The notes under the pieces are model-generated. The model saw nothing but the letters and a program-made list of their open reading frames with translations, was not told where the DNA came from and searched no databases. From Humibacillus sp. DSM 29435 (GTDB lineage Bacteria > Actinomycetota > Actinomycetes > Actinomycetales > Dermatophilaceae): a stretch of DNA of 64,000 nucleotides. The first letter of the stretch is position 1. The number at the start of each line of letters is the position of its first letter. Positions 18,508-26,914 of this stretch are shown one piece after another. The stretch spans positions 1-64,000 of the forward strand of contig NZ_MAST01000012.1 of the NCBI RefSeq assembly GCF_001758225.1. Reading direction: 5' to 3'. The translations under genes were made by a program, and so were the position numbers.

Positions 18508-19305
18508 ATGGACGCAGCGCAGCATGACAGGGTCGATTTGTCGAAAGGCCAAAAAGCGGGAGGCAACCGCGAGCCGATGGTCGTCGTGAAAGACGTCAAC
18601 AAGCACTTCGGCGACCTGCACGTGTTGCGCGACATCAACCTGACCGTCGGGAGGGGCGAGGTCGTCGTCGTTCTCGGCCCGTCGGGGTCGGGAAAGTCGA
18701 CGCTCTGCCGCGCCATCAACCGTCTCGAGACGATCGAGGGCGGCACCATCACCATCGACGGCAAGGTGCTGCCCGAGGAGGGCAAGGGCCTGGCGCAGCT
18801 GCGGGCCGACGTCGGCATGGTGTTCCAGTCGTTCAACCTGTTCGCGCACAAGACGATCCGTGACAACGTCACGCTCGGGCCGATCAAGGTGCGCAAGACG
18901 AGCAAGAGTGATGCGAAGAAGCAGGCCGAGGCCCTGCTCAAGCGGGTCGGCATCGAGGCTCAGGCCGACAAGTTTCCGGCTCAGCTCTCCGGTGGCCAGC
19001 AACAGCGCGTCGCCATCGCCCGTTCCCTCGCGATGGGCCCCAAGGTGATGCTCTTCGACGAGCCGACCTCGGCCCTCGACCCCGAGATGGTCGGTGAGGT
19101 GCTCGACGTCATGGTCGCCCTCGCGAAGGAGGGCATGACCATGATCGTGGTCACCCACGAGATGGGCTTCGCCCGCAAGGCCGCCGACCGCGTCGTGTTC
19201 ATGGCCGACGGCCAGATCGTCGAGGTCGCGACCCCCGAAGAGTTCTTCACCAGCCCGAAGAGCAACCGCGCCAAGGACTTCCTCGGCAAGATCCTCACCC
19301 ACTGA
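18508..19305 (+). CDS. gluA: Glutamate/polar amino-acid ABC transporter, ATP-binding protein
   Basis: 265-residue cytosolic ATPase that energises uptake of a polar amino acid. Walker [10 protein letters not shown], signature [14 protein letters not shown], Walker [13 protein letters not shown] and the switch His in VTHEMGF are all present. Gene order ATPase, binding protein, permease, permease copies corynebacterial gluABCD, hence the symbol; glutamate as substrate is inferred from order and similarity. It has about 22 extra residues before [12 protein letters not shown]. The ATG at 18508 is supported by TAGGTT at 18496-18501, exactly 6 bases upstream, so the mRNA should be leaderless. Confidence 0.93.
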   Translation: MDAAQHDRVDLSKGQKAGGNREPMVVVKDVNKHFGDLHVLRDINLTVGRGEVVVVLGPSGSGKSTLCRAINRLETIEGGTITIDGKVLPEEGKGLAQLRADVGMVFQSFNLFAHKTIRDNVTLGPIKVRKTSKSDAKKQAEALLKRVGIEAQADKFPAQLSGGQQQRVAIARSLAMGPKVMLFDEPTSALDPEMVGEVLDVMVALAKEGMTMIVVTHEMGFARKAADRVVFMADGQIVEVATPEEFFTSPKSNRAKDFLGKILTH

Positions 19306-19441
19306 CCCCCGAGCGCCCGGCTTCCTTCGCGGATGCCGTCCGCCGGGCCACGACCGTCCCCGCGCCGGGGGCCGCACCGCCGACCGAAATGCACAACTCA
19401 CAGCCGCCAGCACGACACGGCAACACCTCTGGAGGAAATCA

Positions 19442-20281
19442 GTGAAGACACGACGAATCGGAGCGATCGCAGCAGGAGCGGCGCTCGCCCTGACCCTCGC
19501 CGCTTGTGGGTCCGACAGCGGAGGCGGCTCCGGCTCCGGTGGCGGAGACAGCAAGGGCCTGAAGATCGGTATCAAGTTCGACCAGCCCGGCATGGGCCTG
19601 AAGAAGGGCAGCGACTTCACCGGCATGGACGTCGACGTCGCCAAGTACGTTGCCAAGAAGCTCGGCACCGACGAGGGCAACATCACCTGGGTGCAGGCGC
19701 CCAGCGCTCAGCGCGAGACGCTGATCTCGACCGGCCAGGTCGACATGATCGTCGCCACCTACTCGATCACCGACACCCGCAAGGAGAAGGTCAGCTTCGC
19801 CGGCCCCTACTTCATCGCTGGGCAGGACCTCCTCGTGCGCGCCGACGACTCCTCGATCACCGGTCCCGACTCGCTCAAGGGCAAGAAGCTGTGCTCGGTG
19901 ACCGGGTCGACCTCGGCGCAGAACGTGCTGAAGAAGGTGCCCGGGGTCAACCTGCAGGAGTTCGGCACCTACTCCGAATGTGTGGCGGCCCTCGCCTCCG
20001 GTTCCATCGACGCCCTCACCACCGACGACACGATCCTGGCCGGCTACGCGGCGCAGGAACAGTACAAGGGCAAGCTCAAGGTGGTCGGCAAGCCGTTCTC
20101 CACGGAGAACTACGGCATCGGCCTCAAGAAGGGTGACACCGCCCTGTGCGGCAAGATCACCGACGCGATCAAGTCGATGATCTCCGACGGCTCCTGGCAG
20201 AAGGCGGTCGACAGCAACCTCGGGCCCGCCGGCTACAAGCCCGGCGAGGGCAACCCGCCCACCCCGGCCGCCTGCTCCTGA
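19442..20281 (+). CDS. gluB: Glutamate/polar amino-acid ABC transporter, substrate-binding lipoprotein
   Basis: 279-residue extracytoplasmic solute receptor. The lipobox LTLAAC is at residues 17-22, followed by a Gly/Ser linker and an SBP_bac_3 domain: IKFDQPGMG..FTGMDVDVAKYVAKKLG, VDMIVATYSITDTRKEKVSFAGPYF and a C-terminal GIGLKKGD block. GTG at 19442 is preceded by GGAGGAAATCA. The 136-bp gap after gluA carries no clear promoter, so it is probably cotranscribed. Confidence 0.93.
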   Translation: MKTRRIGAIAAGAALALTLAACGSDSGGGSGSGGGDSKGLKIGIKFDQPGMGLKKGSDFTGMDVDVAKYVAKKLGTDEGNITWVQAPSAQRETLISTGQVDMIVATYSITDTRKEKVSFAGPYFIAGQDLLVRADDSSITGPDSLKGKKLCSVTGSTSAQNVLKKVPGVNLQEFGTYSECVAALASGSIDALTTDDTILAGYAAQEQYKGKLKVVGKPFSTENYGIGLKKGDTALCGKITDAIKSMISDGSWQKAVDSNLGPAGYKPGEGNPPTPAACS

Positions 20282-20356
20282 CCGACCACCCGGTGCGGGG
20301 TGCCGACGACGTGAGTCGCGGCGCCCCGCCCACGGGCTCACCACGAGAGGTGATGC

Positions 20357-21022
20357 ATGGGCGACATCCTGAGCAAGTACGACATCCTCGGTGCCTTCTG
20401 GGTGACGATCCAGCTCTCCTTGCTGGCCGCCATCGGCGCCTTGGTTCTGGGCACCATCGTCGCGATCCTGCGGGTGTCGCCTGTCGGCGTGCTGCGCTTC
20501 ATCGGCACGAGCTACGTCAACATCTTCCGCAACACCCCGCTGACCCTCCTGATGGTGTTCAGCATCCTCGGCATCTCCTTCATCCTCGGCATCAGCCTTA
20601 GCCAGGACCTCAGCCGCAACGCCTACTGGTGGGCGGCCATCGTGCTGTCGGTCTACCACGCGGCGTTCGTGTGCGAGGCGTTGCGTAGCGGTGTCAACAC
20701 CATTCCGACCGGCCAGGCCGAGGCGGCCCGCTCGATCGGGCTCACCTTCAACCAGTCGCTCACCGAGGTGCTGCTCCCCCAGGCCTTCCGAGGCGCCATC
20801 GCACCCCTGGGCTCGGTACTCATCGCGCTCATCAAGAACACGACCGTCGCGGCCGTCATCCTCGGCACCTCCGAAGCCGCGGGCCTGCTCGCTCAGATCA
20901 CCGAGAACGAGGGGGCCAGCCTGCCGACCTTCTTCCTCTTCGCGCTCGGCTTCGTCATTCTCACGCTGCCCCTCGGCATCCTGTTCACGAACCTCTCTAG
21001 GCGCCTGGCGGTGAAGCGATGA
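20357..21022 (+). CDS. gluC: Glutamate/polar amino-acid ABC transporter permease
   Basis: 221-residue inner-membrane permease with about five transmembrane helices of the HisM type. The ATPase-docking EAA loop is GQAEAARSIGLTFNQSLTEVLLPQAFRGAIAPLGS. ATG at 20357 follows GAGAGGTG. Its TGA overlaps the gluD ATG (ATGA at 21019-21022), so the two permeases are translationally coupled and form a heterodimer. Confidence 0.92.
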   Translation: MGDILSKYDILGAFWVTIQLSLLAAIGALVLGTIVAILRVSPVGVLRFIGTSYVNIFRNTPLTLLMVFSILGISFILGISLSQDLSRNAYWWAAIVLSVYHAAFVCEALRSGVNTIPTGQAEAARSIGLTFNQSLTEVLLPQAFRGAIAPLGSVLIALIKNTTVAAVILGTSEAAGLLAQITENEGASLPTFFLFALGFVILTLPLGILFTNLSRRLAVKR

Positions 21023-21918
21023 GCTCCGAGATCGTTCTGTTCGATGCTCCCGGCCCCAAGGCCCGGCGACGGCACGCCATCCTCACGGTGGTGGGCATCG
21101 TCATCGCCCTCGCGATCGCCTGGCTCGTCCTACGAAAGATGGGCGAGGCGAACCAGCTCGAGAAGTCGCTGTGGACGCCCTTCGTGACCGACCCGGAGGT
21201 CTGGACCCAGTACCTGCTGACCGGCCTCTGGGGCACCATCAAGGCCGCCGCGTTGTCGGTGGTGTTCGCCGGCATCTTCGGCCTCGTCTTCGGCATGGGC
21301 CGGCTCTCGGGCAACCGGTGGATCAGCGGCCTCTGCGGGGCGGTCGTCGAGTTCTTCCGTTCGGTGCCCGTGCTGATCATGATGGTGTTCGCCTACTTCG
21401 GCTACTTCGCCACGAGCGACCTGGTCTCCGCCAGCACCGCCCCGCTGGCCTCGGTCGTGCTGGCGCTGACGCTCTACAACGGGTCGGTCATCGCCGAGCT
21501 GGTGCGCTCCGGCGTGTTCAGCCTGCCATCGGGCCAGCGCGAGGCCGGCCTGTCGATCGGCCTGTCACCGTCGCAGACCCTCCGGTCGATCCAGCTGCCG
21601 CAGGCGTTGACGGCCATGCTCCCGGCTCTCGTCGGACAGCTCGTCGTCGTGCTCAAGGACACCGCCCTCGGGGTGGTCATCACCTACCCCGAGCTGCTCA
21701 ACGCGGCCAAGACGTTGGGCTCGGCCTACGCCAACACGGTGCCGGCCTACATCGTGGCCGCGCTCATCTTCATCGTCATCAACTACGCGTTGACCCGGGT
21801 CGCAGCGGCCGTCGAACGGTGGCTCAAGAGCCGGGGTCAGGGCCCGCAGAAGGCTGGTCCTGCGGGCATCACCGCTGCGGCGGTTGCGGAGGCAGAGTCG
21901 GCCTCCCACGGCCACTGA
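21019..21918 (+). CDS. gluD: Glutamate/polar amino-acid ABC transporter permease
   Basis: 299-residue second permease. An N-terminal cytosolic stretch with PKARRR precedes TM1. The EAA loop reads GQREAGLSIGLSPSQTLRSIQLPQALTAMLPALV, with about five membrane helices. The Lys/Gln-rich C-terminal tail (KSRGQGPQKAG..) is typical of actinobacterial GluD. Last gene of the operon; a perfect 20-bp hairpin follows at 21962. Confidence 0.92.
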   Translation: MSSEIVLFDAPGPKARRRHAILTVVGIVIALAIAWLVLRKMGEANQLEKSLWTPFVTDPEVWTQYLLTGLWGTIKAAALSVVFAGIFGLVFGMGRLSGNRWISGLCGAVVEFFRSVPVLIMMVFAYFGYFATSDLVSASTAPLASVVLALTLYNGSVIAELVRSGVFSLPSGQREAGLSIGLSPSQTLRSIQLPQALTAMLPALVGQLVVVLKDTALGVVITYPELLNAAKTLGSAYANTVPAYIVAALIFIVINYALTRVAAAVERWLKSRGQGPQKAGPAGITAAAVAEAESASHGH

Positions 21919-21961
21919 GCCCTCTAGGCTGCTGACCTACTCAACGGGCGCCGTGGCCCCG

Positions 21962-22005
21962 ACGACCGAAGGCCCCGACACGATGGTGTCGGGGCCTTCG
22001 GTCGT
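21962..22005 (+). terminator. Perfect 20-bp hairpin terminator between gluD and tRNA-Asn
   Basis: The arm at 21962-21981 (ACGACCGAAGGCCCCGACAC) is exactly complementary to 21986-22005 around the loop GATG. It lies between convergent units (gluABCD and tRNA-Asn) and probably terminates both. Confidence 0.9.
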
Positions 22006-22010
22006 GTCGG

Positions 22011-22083
22011 CTCCCCCGATTGGACTCGAACCAATAACCTGCCGGTTAACAGCCGGCTGCTCTGCCAATTGAGCTACAGGGGA
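22011..22083 (-). tRNA. tRNA-Asn (GUU)
   Basis: Minus-strand cloverleaf with acceptor TCCCCTG paired to CGGGGGA, discriminator G, anticodon loop CTGTTAA with GTT, and T arm GGTTCGAGTCC. CCA is not encoded. The 3' end abuts the bidirectional hairpin at 21962-22005. Confidence 0.95.
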
Positions 22084-22175
22084 ATGCTGCGGGGCAAACA
22101 TAGCAAAGGGGCAGGGCCGTCGCTAAATCGGCCAGGCCGCCGGCCGGCCGGGACAACGGGGATGGCCACGCGGGT

Positions 22176-22658
22176 TCAGGCGGCCAGCGAGATCAGCCCA
22201 CCGACCAGGGCCCCGTAGGCGATATGGGCGGCGATGGTGATCTCCGGAGTGCGCGCGCCGTAGTTGCGCATCAGGAACCCCGGTGGCTCCAGCAGCGGGG
22301 ACGATCCGGCGGCGGTGTAGGTCGAACCCATCCGTGGGTGCACCACCGGCAACAGCACGTTGACCAGGGCCGTGATCGAGAACAGTCCGTGGGTGAGGCC
22401 GAAGACTGCTCCCAGGAGCCAGCCGGAGTGGCCGATCACGACGAACATCCCGAGATAGCCGAAGGCGAAGAGCTGACCCACCGCGAAGTGCAGCACGTAG
22501 CCCAGCGCCTTGGCCCGACTGCGGTCGCTGGTCAGAGCGGTGCCCAGCAGGAAGGGCAGGTCGATGCGGGTCAGAGACAGCTCGCCGGCCGCCCGTAGCA
22601 GGGTCGTGAGCACCAGCGTTCCGGCGAAACCTCCCGCGACGGCGCCCCACAGCATCAC
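22176..22658 (-). CDS. Conserved hypothetical multi-pass membrane protein
   Basis: 160 residues with about four hydrophobic segments (AVAGGFAGTLVLTTLL; VLHFAVGQLFAFGYLGMFVVI; LLGAVFGLTHGLFSITALVNVLL; IAYGALVGGLISLAA). No catalytic motif is recognisable. The start GTG-ATG at 22658/22655 overlaps the stop of the upstream GH15 gene, so it is translationally coupled and the last gene of the DoxX-tal-GH15 unit. Function unknown. Confidence 0.7.
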   Translation of the reverse strand: MMLWGAVAGGFAGTLVLTTLLRAAGELSLTRIDLPFLLGTALTSDRSRAKALGYVLHFAVGQLFAFGYLGMFVVIGHSGWLLGAVFGLTHGLFSITALVNVLLPVVHPRMGSTYTAAGSSPLLEPPGFLMRNYGARTPEITIAAHIAYGALVGGLISLAA

Positions 22659-24481
22659 GGCCGGTACCCTTCACCGGCCAGGGCCGTGGCTGCGCTGATC
22701 AACGCCAGATGGGTCAGGCCCTGAGGGAAGTTGCCGAGGAACGCACCCGTTTCAGGGTCGACCTCCTCGGCGTAGAGCCCGACGTCGTTGGCGTGGCTGA
22801 GCAGCTGCTCGAACAGGGCGGTGGCCCGGGCTCGTCGACCGGTGCGGGCCAGCGCCTCCACGAGCCAGAAGGAGCAGGCCAGAAACGCTCCTTCGGTGCC
22901 GGCCAGTCCGTCGTCACCGGTGTACCGCGCCACGAAGGGCCCCTGCGCCAGGCGTTCGCCGATGACGTCGACGGTCGACCGCAGGCGCTCGTCGTCGGGT
23001 GGGGAGTAGCCGAACAGCACCGCCAGCAAGACCGAGGCGTCCACATCGGTGCTCCCGGCCGAGCGAACGTAGGCACCGGCATCCTGCGACCAGCAGTTGC
23101 GCTCGACGAAGTCGCGCACCGCACGCGCCTCGGCTAGCCAGCGGGCGACGTGCCGGCTCGGCAACGCGCCGAGATCGGCCAGCGCGGCGGCCCGCTCGAG
23201 TGCGATCGCGCACATCATCTTGGAATGGGTGAAGTGCTGCGGCTCGCTGCGCACCTCCCACATGCCGGAGTCTGGTCGGGGCCAGATCTCGGCCACGAGG
23301 TCAGCCGTCTGGGCCAGCCGGCGGGCGATCTCGGGGTCGATGGTGCCGCAGGTGTGGGCGTAGCGCCACGCCGCCTCCAACAGGTCGCCGTAGACGTCGA
23401 GCTGGAGCTGCCCCGAGGCGCCGTTGCCCACGCGTACCGGGCGCGACCCGCGGTAGCCGTCCAGGGCCAGCTCGGTCTCGGTCGCCTGGGCGCCACCGTC
23501 AAGTCGGTAGAGCACCTGCAGACGCGGGTGGGTCAGCGCGGAGGCGTGCATGAGCCACCAGAAGAACGCCTCAGCCTCCGGCGCACAGCCCAGGGAGGTC
23601 AGGGTGTCGAGGATGAACGCCGAGTCGCGCACCCAGCAGTAGCGGTAGTCCCAGTTGCGTTCGCCGCCGAGCATCTCGGGCAGGGCGGTCGTGGCCGCCG
23701 CAGCCAGCGCCCCCGACGGGGCGTAGACCAACAGCTTGAGCGCCAGCGCGCTGCGCACCACCGCCTCTCTCCACGGTCCGTCGTGGTGGCGGCTCTGCGC
23801 CCACTCCCGCCACGTGCGACAGGTCTCGCGCAGCCGCTCGTCGACCTCCTCCCGCGGCGGCAGCACCAGCGGCTCACCACGCGCGTAAGCCAGCAGGATG
23901 CCGGCTGACTCGCCCGCGTCGAGGGTGAACTGCGCCGCCAGCTGGGTCGGGCGCAGCTCGGGGTCGCCGGCTCCCCAGCTGCACACGGCCAGAGCCTGAC
24001 CGCGCCCCTGCGCCACGGGGACGCCGGCCCGCCGCACCAGGCGGGTCGGGGTGCGACCGAAGTCGAAGCGCGGTGCGAGCTGCCAGCGCATCATCACCTG
24101 ACCGGCCACGCCGTCGACCCGTCGATAGAGCTCGCGAAGCGGCGCGAGGCCAGGTTGGCCGAGCAGCAGCGCGTCGGTGACCCGGACCGCGCCGGTGGCG
24201 GTGGTGAACGTCGTCTCCAGCACGTTGGTGTTCGTGACATAGCGGCGCGAAACGGTGTAGGCCGCGGTGGGCGCCAGCGTGAACCGCCCGCCGCTGTCGG
24301 CGTCAAGCATCGACCAGCACACCGCCGCCGAGTCGATGTCGGGCAGGCACCACCAGTCGATCGCCCCGTCGGCGGCGACCAGCGCCACCGTGCGACCGTC
24401 GCCGATCGCCGCGTACTGCTCGATCGGGGCGTAGCCATCAGTCCGGCGCGGCACCACCGGGACCCCCTGACCCCAGCTCAT
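22655..24481 (-). CDS. Glycoside hydrolase family 15 protein (trehalase/glucoamylase-like), second copy
   Basis: 608-residue GH15 enzyme. Same architecture as the 14814-16706 protein: N-terminal IEQYAAIGDGRTVALVAADGAIDWWCLPDID, then a barrel with GGERNWDYRYCWVRDS. The presumed acid Glu is in MWEVRSEPQHFTHSKMM and the base Glu in LYAEEVDPETGAFLGNFPQGLTHLALI. The two copies are clearly diverged, so this is not a recent duplication. The start ATGA overlaps the transaldolase stop. Coupling to a transaldolase suggests glucose released from trehalose or a glucan feeds sugar-phosphate metabolism; that link is inference. Confidence 0.87.
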   Translation of the reverse strand: MSWGQGVPVVPRRTDGYAPIEQYAAIGDGRTVALVAADGAIDWWCLPDIDSAAVCWSMLDADSGGRFTLAPTAAYTVSRRYVTNTNVLETTFTTATGAVRVTDALLLGQPGLAPLRELYRRVDGVAGQVMMRWQLAPRFDFGRTPTRLVRRAGVPVAQGRGQALAVCSWGAGDPELRPTQLAAQFTLDAGESAGILLAYARGEPLVLPPREEVDERLRETCRTWREWAQSRHHDGPWREAVVRSALALKLLVYAPSGALAAAATTALPEMLGGERNWDYRYCWVRDSAFILDTLTSLGCAPEAEAFFWWLMHASALTHPRLQVLYRLDGGAQATETELALDGYRGSRPVRVGNGASGQLQLDVYGDLLEAAWRYAHTCGTIDPEIARRLAQTADLVAEIWPRPDSGMWEVRSEPQHFTHSKMMCAIALERAAALADLGALPSRHVARWLAEARAVRDFVERNCWSQDAGAYVRSAGSTDVDASVLLAVLFGYSPPDDERLRSTVDVIGERLAQGPFVARYTGDDGLAGTEGAFLACSFWLVEALARTGRRARATALFEQLLSHANDVGLYAEEVDPETGAFLGNFPQGLTHLALISAATALAGEGYRP

Positions 24482-25563
24482 CGGGGGTCCAGCGCCGCAG
24501 TCTTGACCGAGATGGCCGCCAGCAGCGTTGACCAGTCGGCTTCGAAGGCGCGGGCTCCGCGCCGTTGCAGAGACTGTGCCAGTGCGTCGATGTCGATACC
24601 GTGCCCGGCGACATCCGCGAGGAAGCGTGCGGCCGCCGCGTCGTCGGCCTCCATCGGCTGCACCGGACCACCATGGTCGGCGTAGGCCAGCAGAGTCTGC
24701 TCGGGCATGGTGTTGATGGTGTCGGCGGCCGCGAGATGGTCGACGTAGTAGGTGTCAGGAAGGTTCGGGTCTTTGGTGGCCGTCGATGCCCACAGCCCCC
24801 GCTGAGGTCGGGCGCCCGCCGCAGCCAGCGCGGCCCACCGCTCAGTGGTGAGCAGCGATCGGTAGGAGGAGTAGACCTGCCCGGCGACAGCCAGCCCGAG
24901 GCGCCCCCGCAGCTGCGCGGGCAGCTGCGGGTCGGCGGCAACATCCCAGCGGCTGACGAACACCGAGGCCACGCAGGGCACGTCGAGCGGCGCATCGCCC
25001 CGCCCCCGCCGCTCCAGCGCCCGGAGGTAGGCCTCCGCGGTCTGCCGATAGTGCGTGTCGGAGAACAACAGGGTCACGTTGATCCCGATGCCCTCGGTCA
25101 CCAGCTGTTCCATCGCCACCAGGCCCGCAGGTGTGCCGGGGATCTTCACCAGCACGTTCGCCCGGTCTGCCTGCCGATGCAACCGGCGGGCGACCTCGAT
25201 GCTGGCGTCGGCATCGTCGGCCAGACCGGGCGGCACCTCGATCGAGACGTACCCGTCGACGCCCCCGGAGCCCTCCCACGCCGGTCGGAACAGGTCAGCC
25301 GCTGCGGTGATGTCCTCCAGCGCCACCGAGAGCACCAGCTGCTCCGGCTCCCGGCATCCGGCTGCGAGGTGGGCTCGGAGCGAGCCGTCGTAGCCGGTGC
25401 CGGCAGCCATGGCCCGGCCGAGGATGGTCGGGTTCGACGTGAGCCCGGTCAGGTCGAGCTCGTCGATGTAGCCGGCCAGGGTGCCGTTCGTCAGCATCGC
25501 GGCGTTGATCGAGTCCAGCCACAGGCTCTGCCCGGCGTGGTGCAGCTGCCGCGTGGGATTCAT
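24478..25563 (-). CDS. tal: Transaldolase
   Basis: Transfers a dihydroxyacetone unit between sugar phosphates in the non-oxidative pentose phosphate pathway. The 361 residues match the actinobacterial Tal type. SLWLDSI and GLTSNPTI near the N-terminus, the Schiff-base Lys in NVLVKIPGTPAG and GLWASTATKDPNLPDTYYV are visible. ATG at 25563 is preceded by GAAGGAGAT. Tal usually sits with tkt and zwf in actinobacteria; here it is in a GH15/DoxX unit, so it may be a second, accessory copy. Confidence 0.93.
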   Translation of the reverse strand: MNPTRQLHHAGQSLWLDSINAAMLTNGTLAGYIDELDLTGLTSNPTILGRAMAAGTGYDGSLRAHLAAGCREPEQLVLSVALEDITAAADLFRPAWEGSGGVDGYVSIEVPPGLADDADASIEVARRLHRQADRANVLVKIPGTPAGLVAMEQLVTEGIGINVTLLFSDTHYRQTAEAYLRALERRGRGDAPLDVPCVASVFVSRWDVAADPQLPAQLRGRLGLAVAGQVYSSYRSLLTTERWAALAAAGARPQRGLWASTATKDPNLPDTYYVDHLAAADTINTMPEQTLLAYADHGGPVQPMEADDAAAARFLADVAGHGIDIDALAQSLQRRGARAFEADWSTLLAAISVKTAALDPR

Positions 25564-25620
25564 CAGGATCTCCTTCTCGTCAGAGGCGGGCGCATCCGGG
25601 CGACCGCCCCCGCTTCGCTT

Positions 25621-26106
25621 TCAGTGGTGCCGGCGCCGTACGCGGTCGATCGGGTGGCGGCCAGCCCAGGCGTGGTCGTAGGTCGCGGCCAGTCGTGCCA
25701 ACGCCAAGGCCCCGATCAGCAGCCCGAAGTCACGCAGGGCCACGTCGTAGAAACCCGAGTAGGTCAGCAGGTTGACGACGATCCCCGCCAACCAGGCAGC
25801 AACGACGTAGGCGGCGTACCGGGGCGTGAGCGCGACGAGCACCCCAGCCACGATCTCGACCACCCCGATCAGGTACATCGCGGTCTGCGCCGAGAACGGC
25901 AACAGGTGAACGACCCACGGGGCCAGGTAACCCGGCCAGTCGGGGTTGAGAACCTTGGCGAACTTGTCGATCCCCATCAGCAGCGGGAGCGCCACGTAGC
26001 CGATGTGCAGCAACACGTAGGCCCCGTAGGCCGGCTCGCCGATGCTGTGGTTCCAGACGCTGCCGAGCCGGTGCAGACCAGACGGTGGTGCGGTGGTCGA
26101 GGTCAT
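25621..26106 (-). CDS. DoxX-like membrane protein
   Basis: 161 residues with four predicted membrane helices (YVLLHIGYVALPLLMGIDKF; AMYLIGVVEIVAGVLVAL; YAAYVVAAWLAGIVVNLL; DFGLLIGALALARLA), the DoxX/SURF4-like layout. ATG at 26106 has GGAGAGG 6 bases upstream. First gene of the minus-strand unit leading to tal, GH15 and the small membrane protein, and divergent from a cysteine-rich regulator. Family members are linked to redox or oxidative-stress complexes, but no partner is identifiable here. Confidence 0.78.
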   Translation of the reverse strand: MTSTTAPPSGLHRLGSVWNHSIGEPAYGAYVLLHIGYVALPLLMGIDKFAKVLNPDWPGYLAPWVVHLLPFSAQTAMYLIGVVEIVAGVLVALTPRYAAYVVAAWLAGIVVNLLTYSGFYDVALRDFGLLIGALALARLAATYDHAWAGRHPIDRVRRRHH

Positions 26107-26200
26107 GTGGATCCTCTCCTTCTAACGATTGTTTGAACCATTTTTAGAATGGTCCTCGTCAGGATCTTTTGTCAATGGGTGCTGGTGTTAGAATTTGGGC
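26107..26200. promoter_or_regulatory. Divergent control region with GTTAGAA inverted repeats
   Basis: 94-bp AT-richer region between the DoxX gene and the regulator. TTCTAAC (about 26120-26126) and GTTAGAA (26187-26193) form a widely spaced inverted pair. A further TTAGAAT with ACCATT...AATGGT symmetry lies at 26137-26153. The regulator -10 TAGAAT (26189-26194) overlaps one copy. This looks like an autoregulated shared operator; the binding protein is inferred to be the adjacent regulator. Confidence 0.5.
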
Positions 26201-26896
26201 ATGGTCAACAACCCGGTCCAGGACGACGCACTCGCTGACCTCAGCGCCCTCACCGACCCGGTGCGTCGCCGGCTGTACGCCTACGTCTCCACCCAGGACC
26301 GGCCGGTGCGCCGCGACGACGCGGCTACCGCCACGGGGATCAGCCGCGCCCTGGCGGCCTACCACCTCGACCTGCTGGCCGCGGCCGGCCTGGTCGCCAC
26401 CAGCTACGCCCGCCCGGCCGGTCGCGGCGGCCCCGGGGCCGGACGTCCGGCCAAGCACTACGAACCGGTTCGGCAGGAGGTGAGCCTGTCGATCCCGCCG
26501 CGCAACTACACGCTGCTTGCCCGGCTGCTCGCCGACGCGGTCGCCGCCGACCCCTCCGGAGCCGTGCGCTCCGCCGTGCTCGCCGCCGCCGCCGCCGAGG
26601 GCGAGTCATCAGCAGAACCGGAGCGAGACCTGCTCACCACGCTGACCGCGAGCGGCTACACCCCCACCGAGAACGACCAGGGCGACATCGAGCTGACCAA
26701 CTGCCCCTTCCACCAGCTGTCCCAGCGTCAGACCGAGCTGGTGTGCGGCCTCAACCACGCCCTTCTGCGCGGCACCCTGAAGGGGCGCGGAGACAATCCC
26801 GACCGGGCCGAGCTGGCCCCCTGCCCCGGCCGCTGCTGCGTCATCATCCACCCCGAACGCAGCGCAGCATCCGAAGCCCCTGCACCCACGACGTGA
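26201..26896 (+). CDS. ArsR/SufR-like winged-helix regulator with cysteine-rich C-terminus
   Basis: 231-residue regulator. The N-terminal winged helix (ALTDPVRRRLYAYVSTQDRPVRRDDAATATGISRALAAYHLDLLAAAGLV) resembles ArsR/SufR proteins. The C-terminal half holds NCPFHQL (Cys near 166), LVCGLNHALL (Cys near 181) and PCPGRCCVII (three Cys near 209-216). Such Cys patterns bind Fe-S clusters or metal in SufR-like proteins, so redox or metal sensing is likely but unproven. No suf genes are adjacent. The ATG at 26201 follows a TAGAAT -10 box by exactly 6 bases (leaderless), which excludes the TTG 2 codons upstream. Confidence 0.78.
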   Translation: MVNNPVQDDALADLSALTDPVRRRLYAYVSTQDRPVRRDDAATATGISRALAAYHLDLLAAAGLVATSYARPAGRGGPGAGRPAKHYEPVRQEVSLSIPPRNYTLLARLLADAVAADPSGAVRSAVLAAAAAEGESSAEPERDLLTTLTASGYTPTENDQGDIELTNCPFHQLSQRQTELVCGLNHALLRGTLKGRGDNPDRAELAPCPGRCCVIIHPERSAASEAPAPTT

Positions 26897-26914
26897 CGCT
26901 CGACTCTTGGGCCG

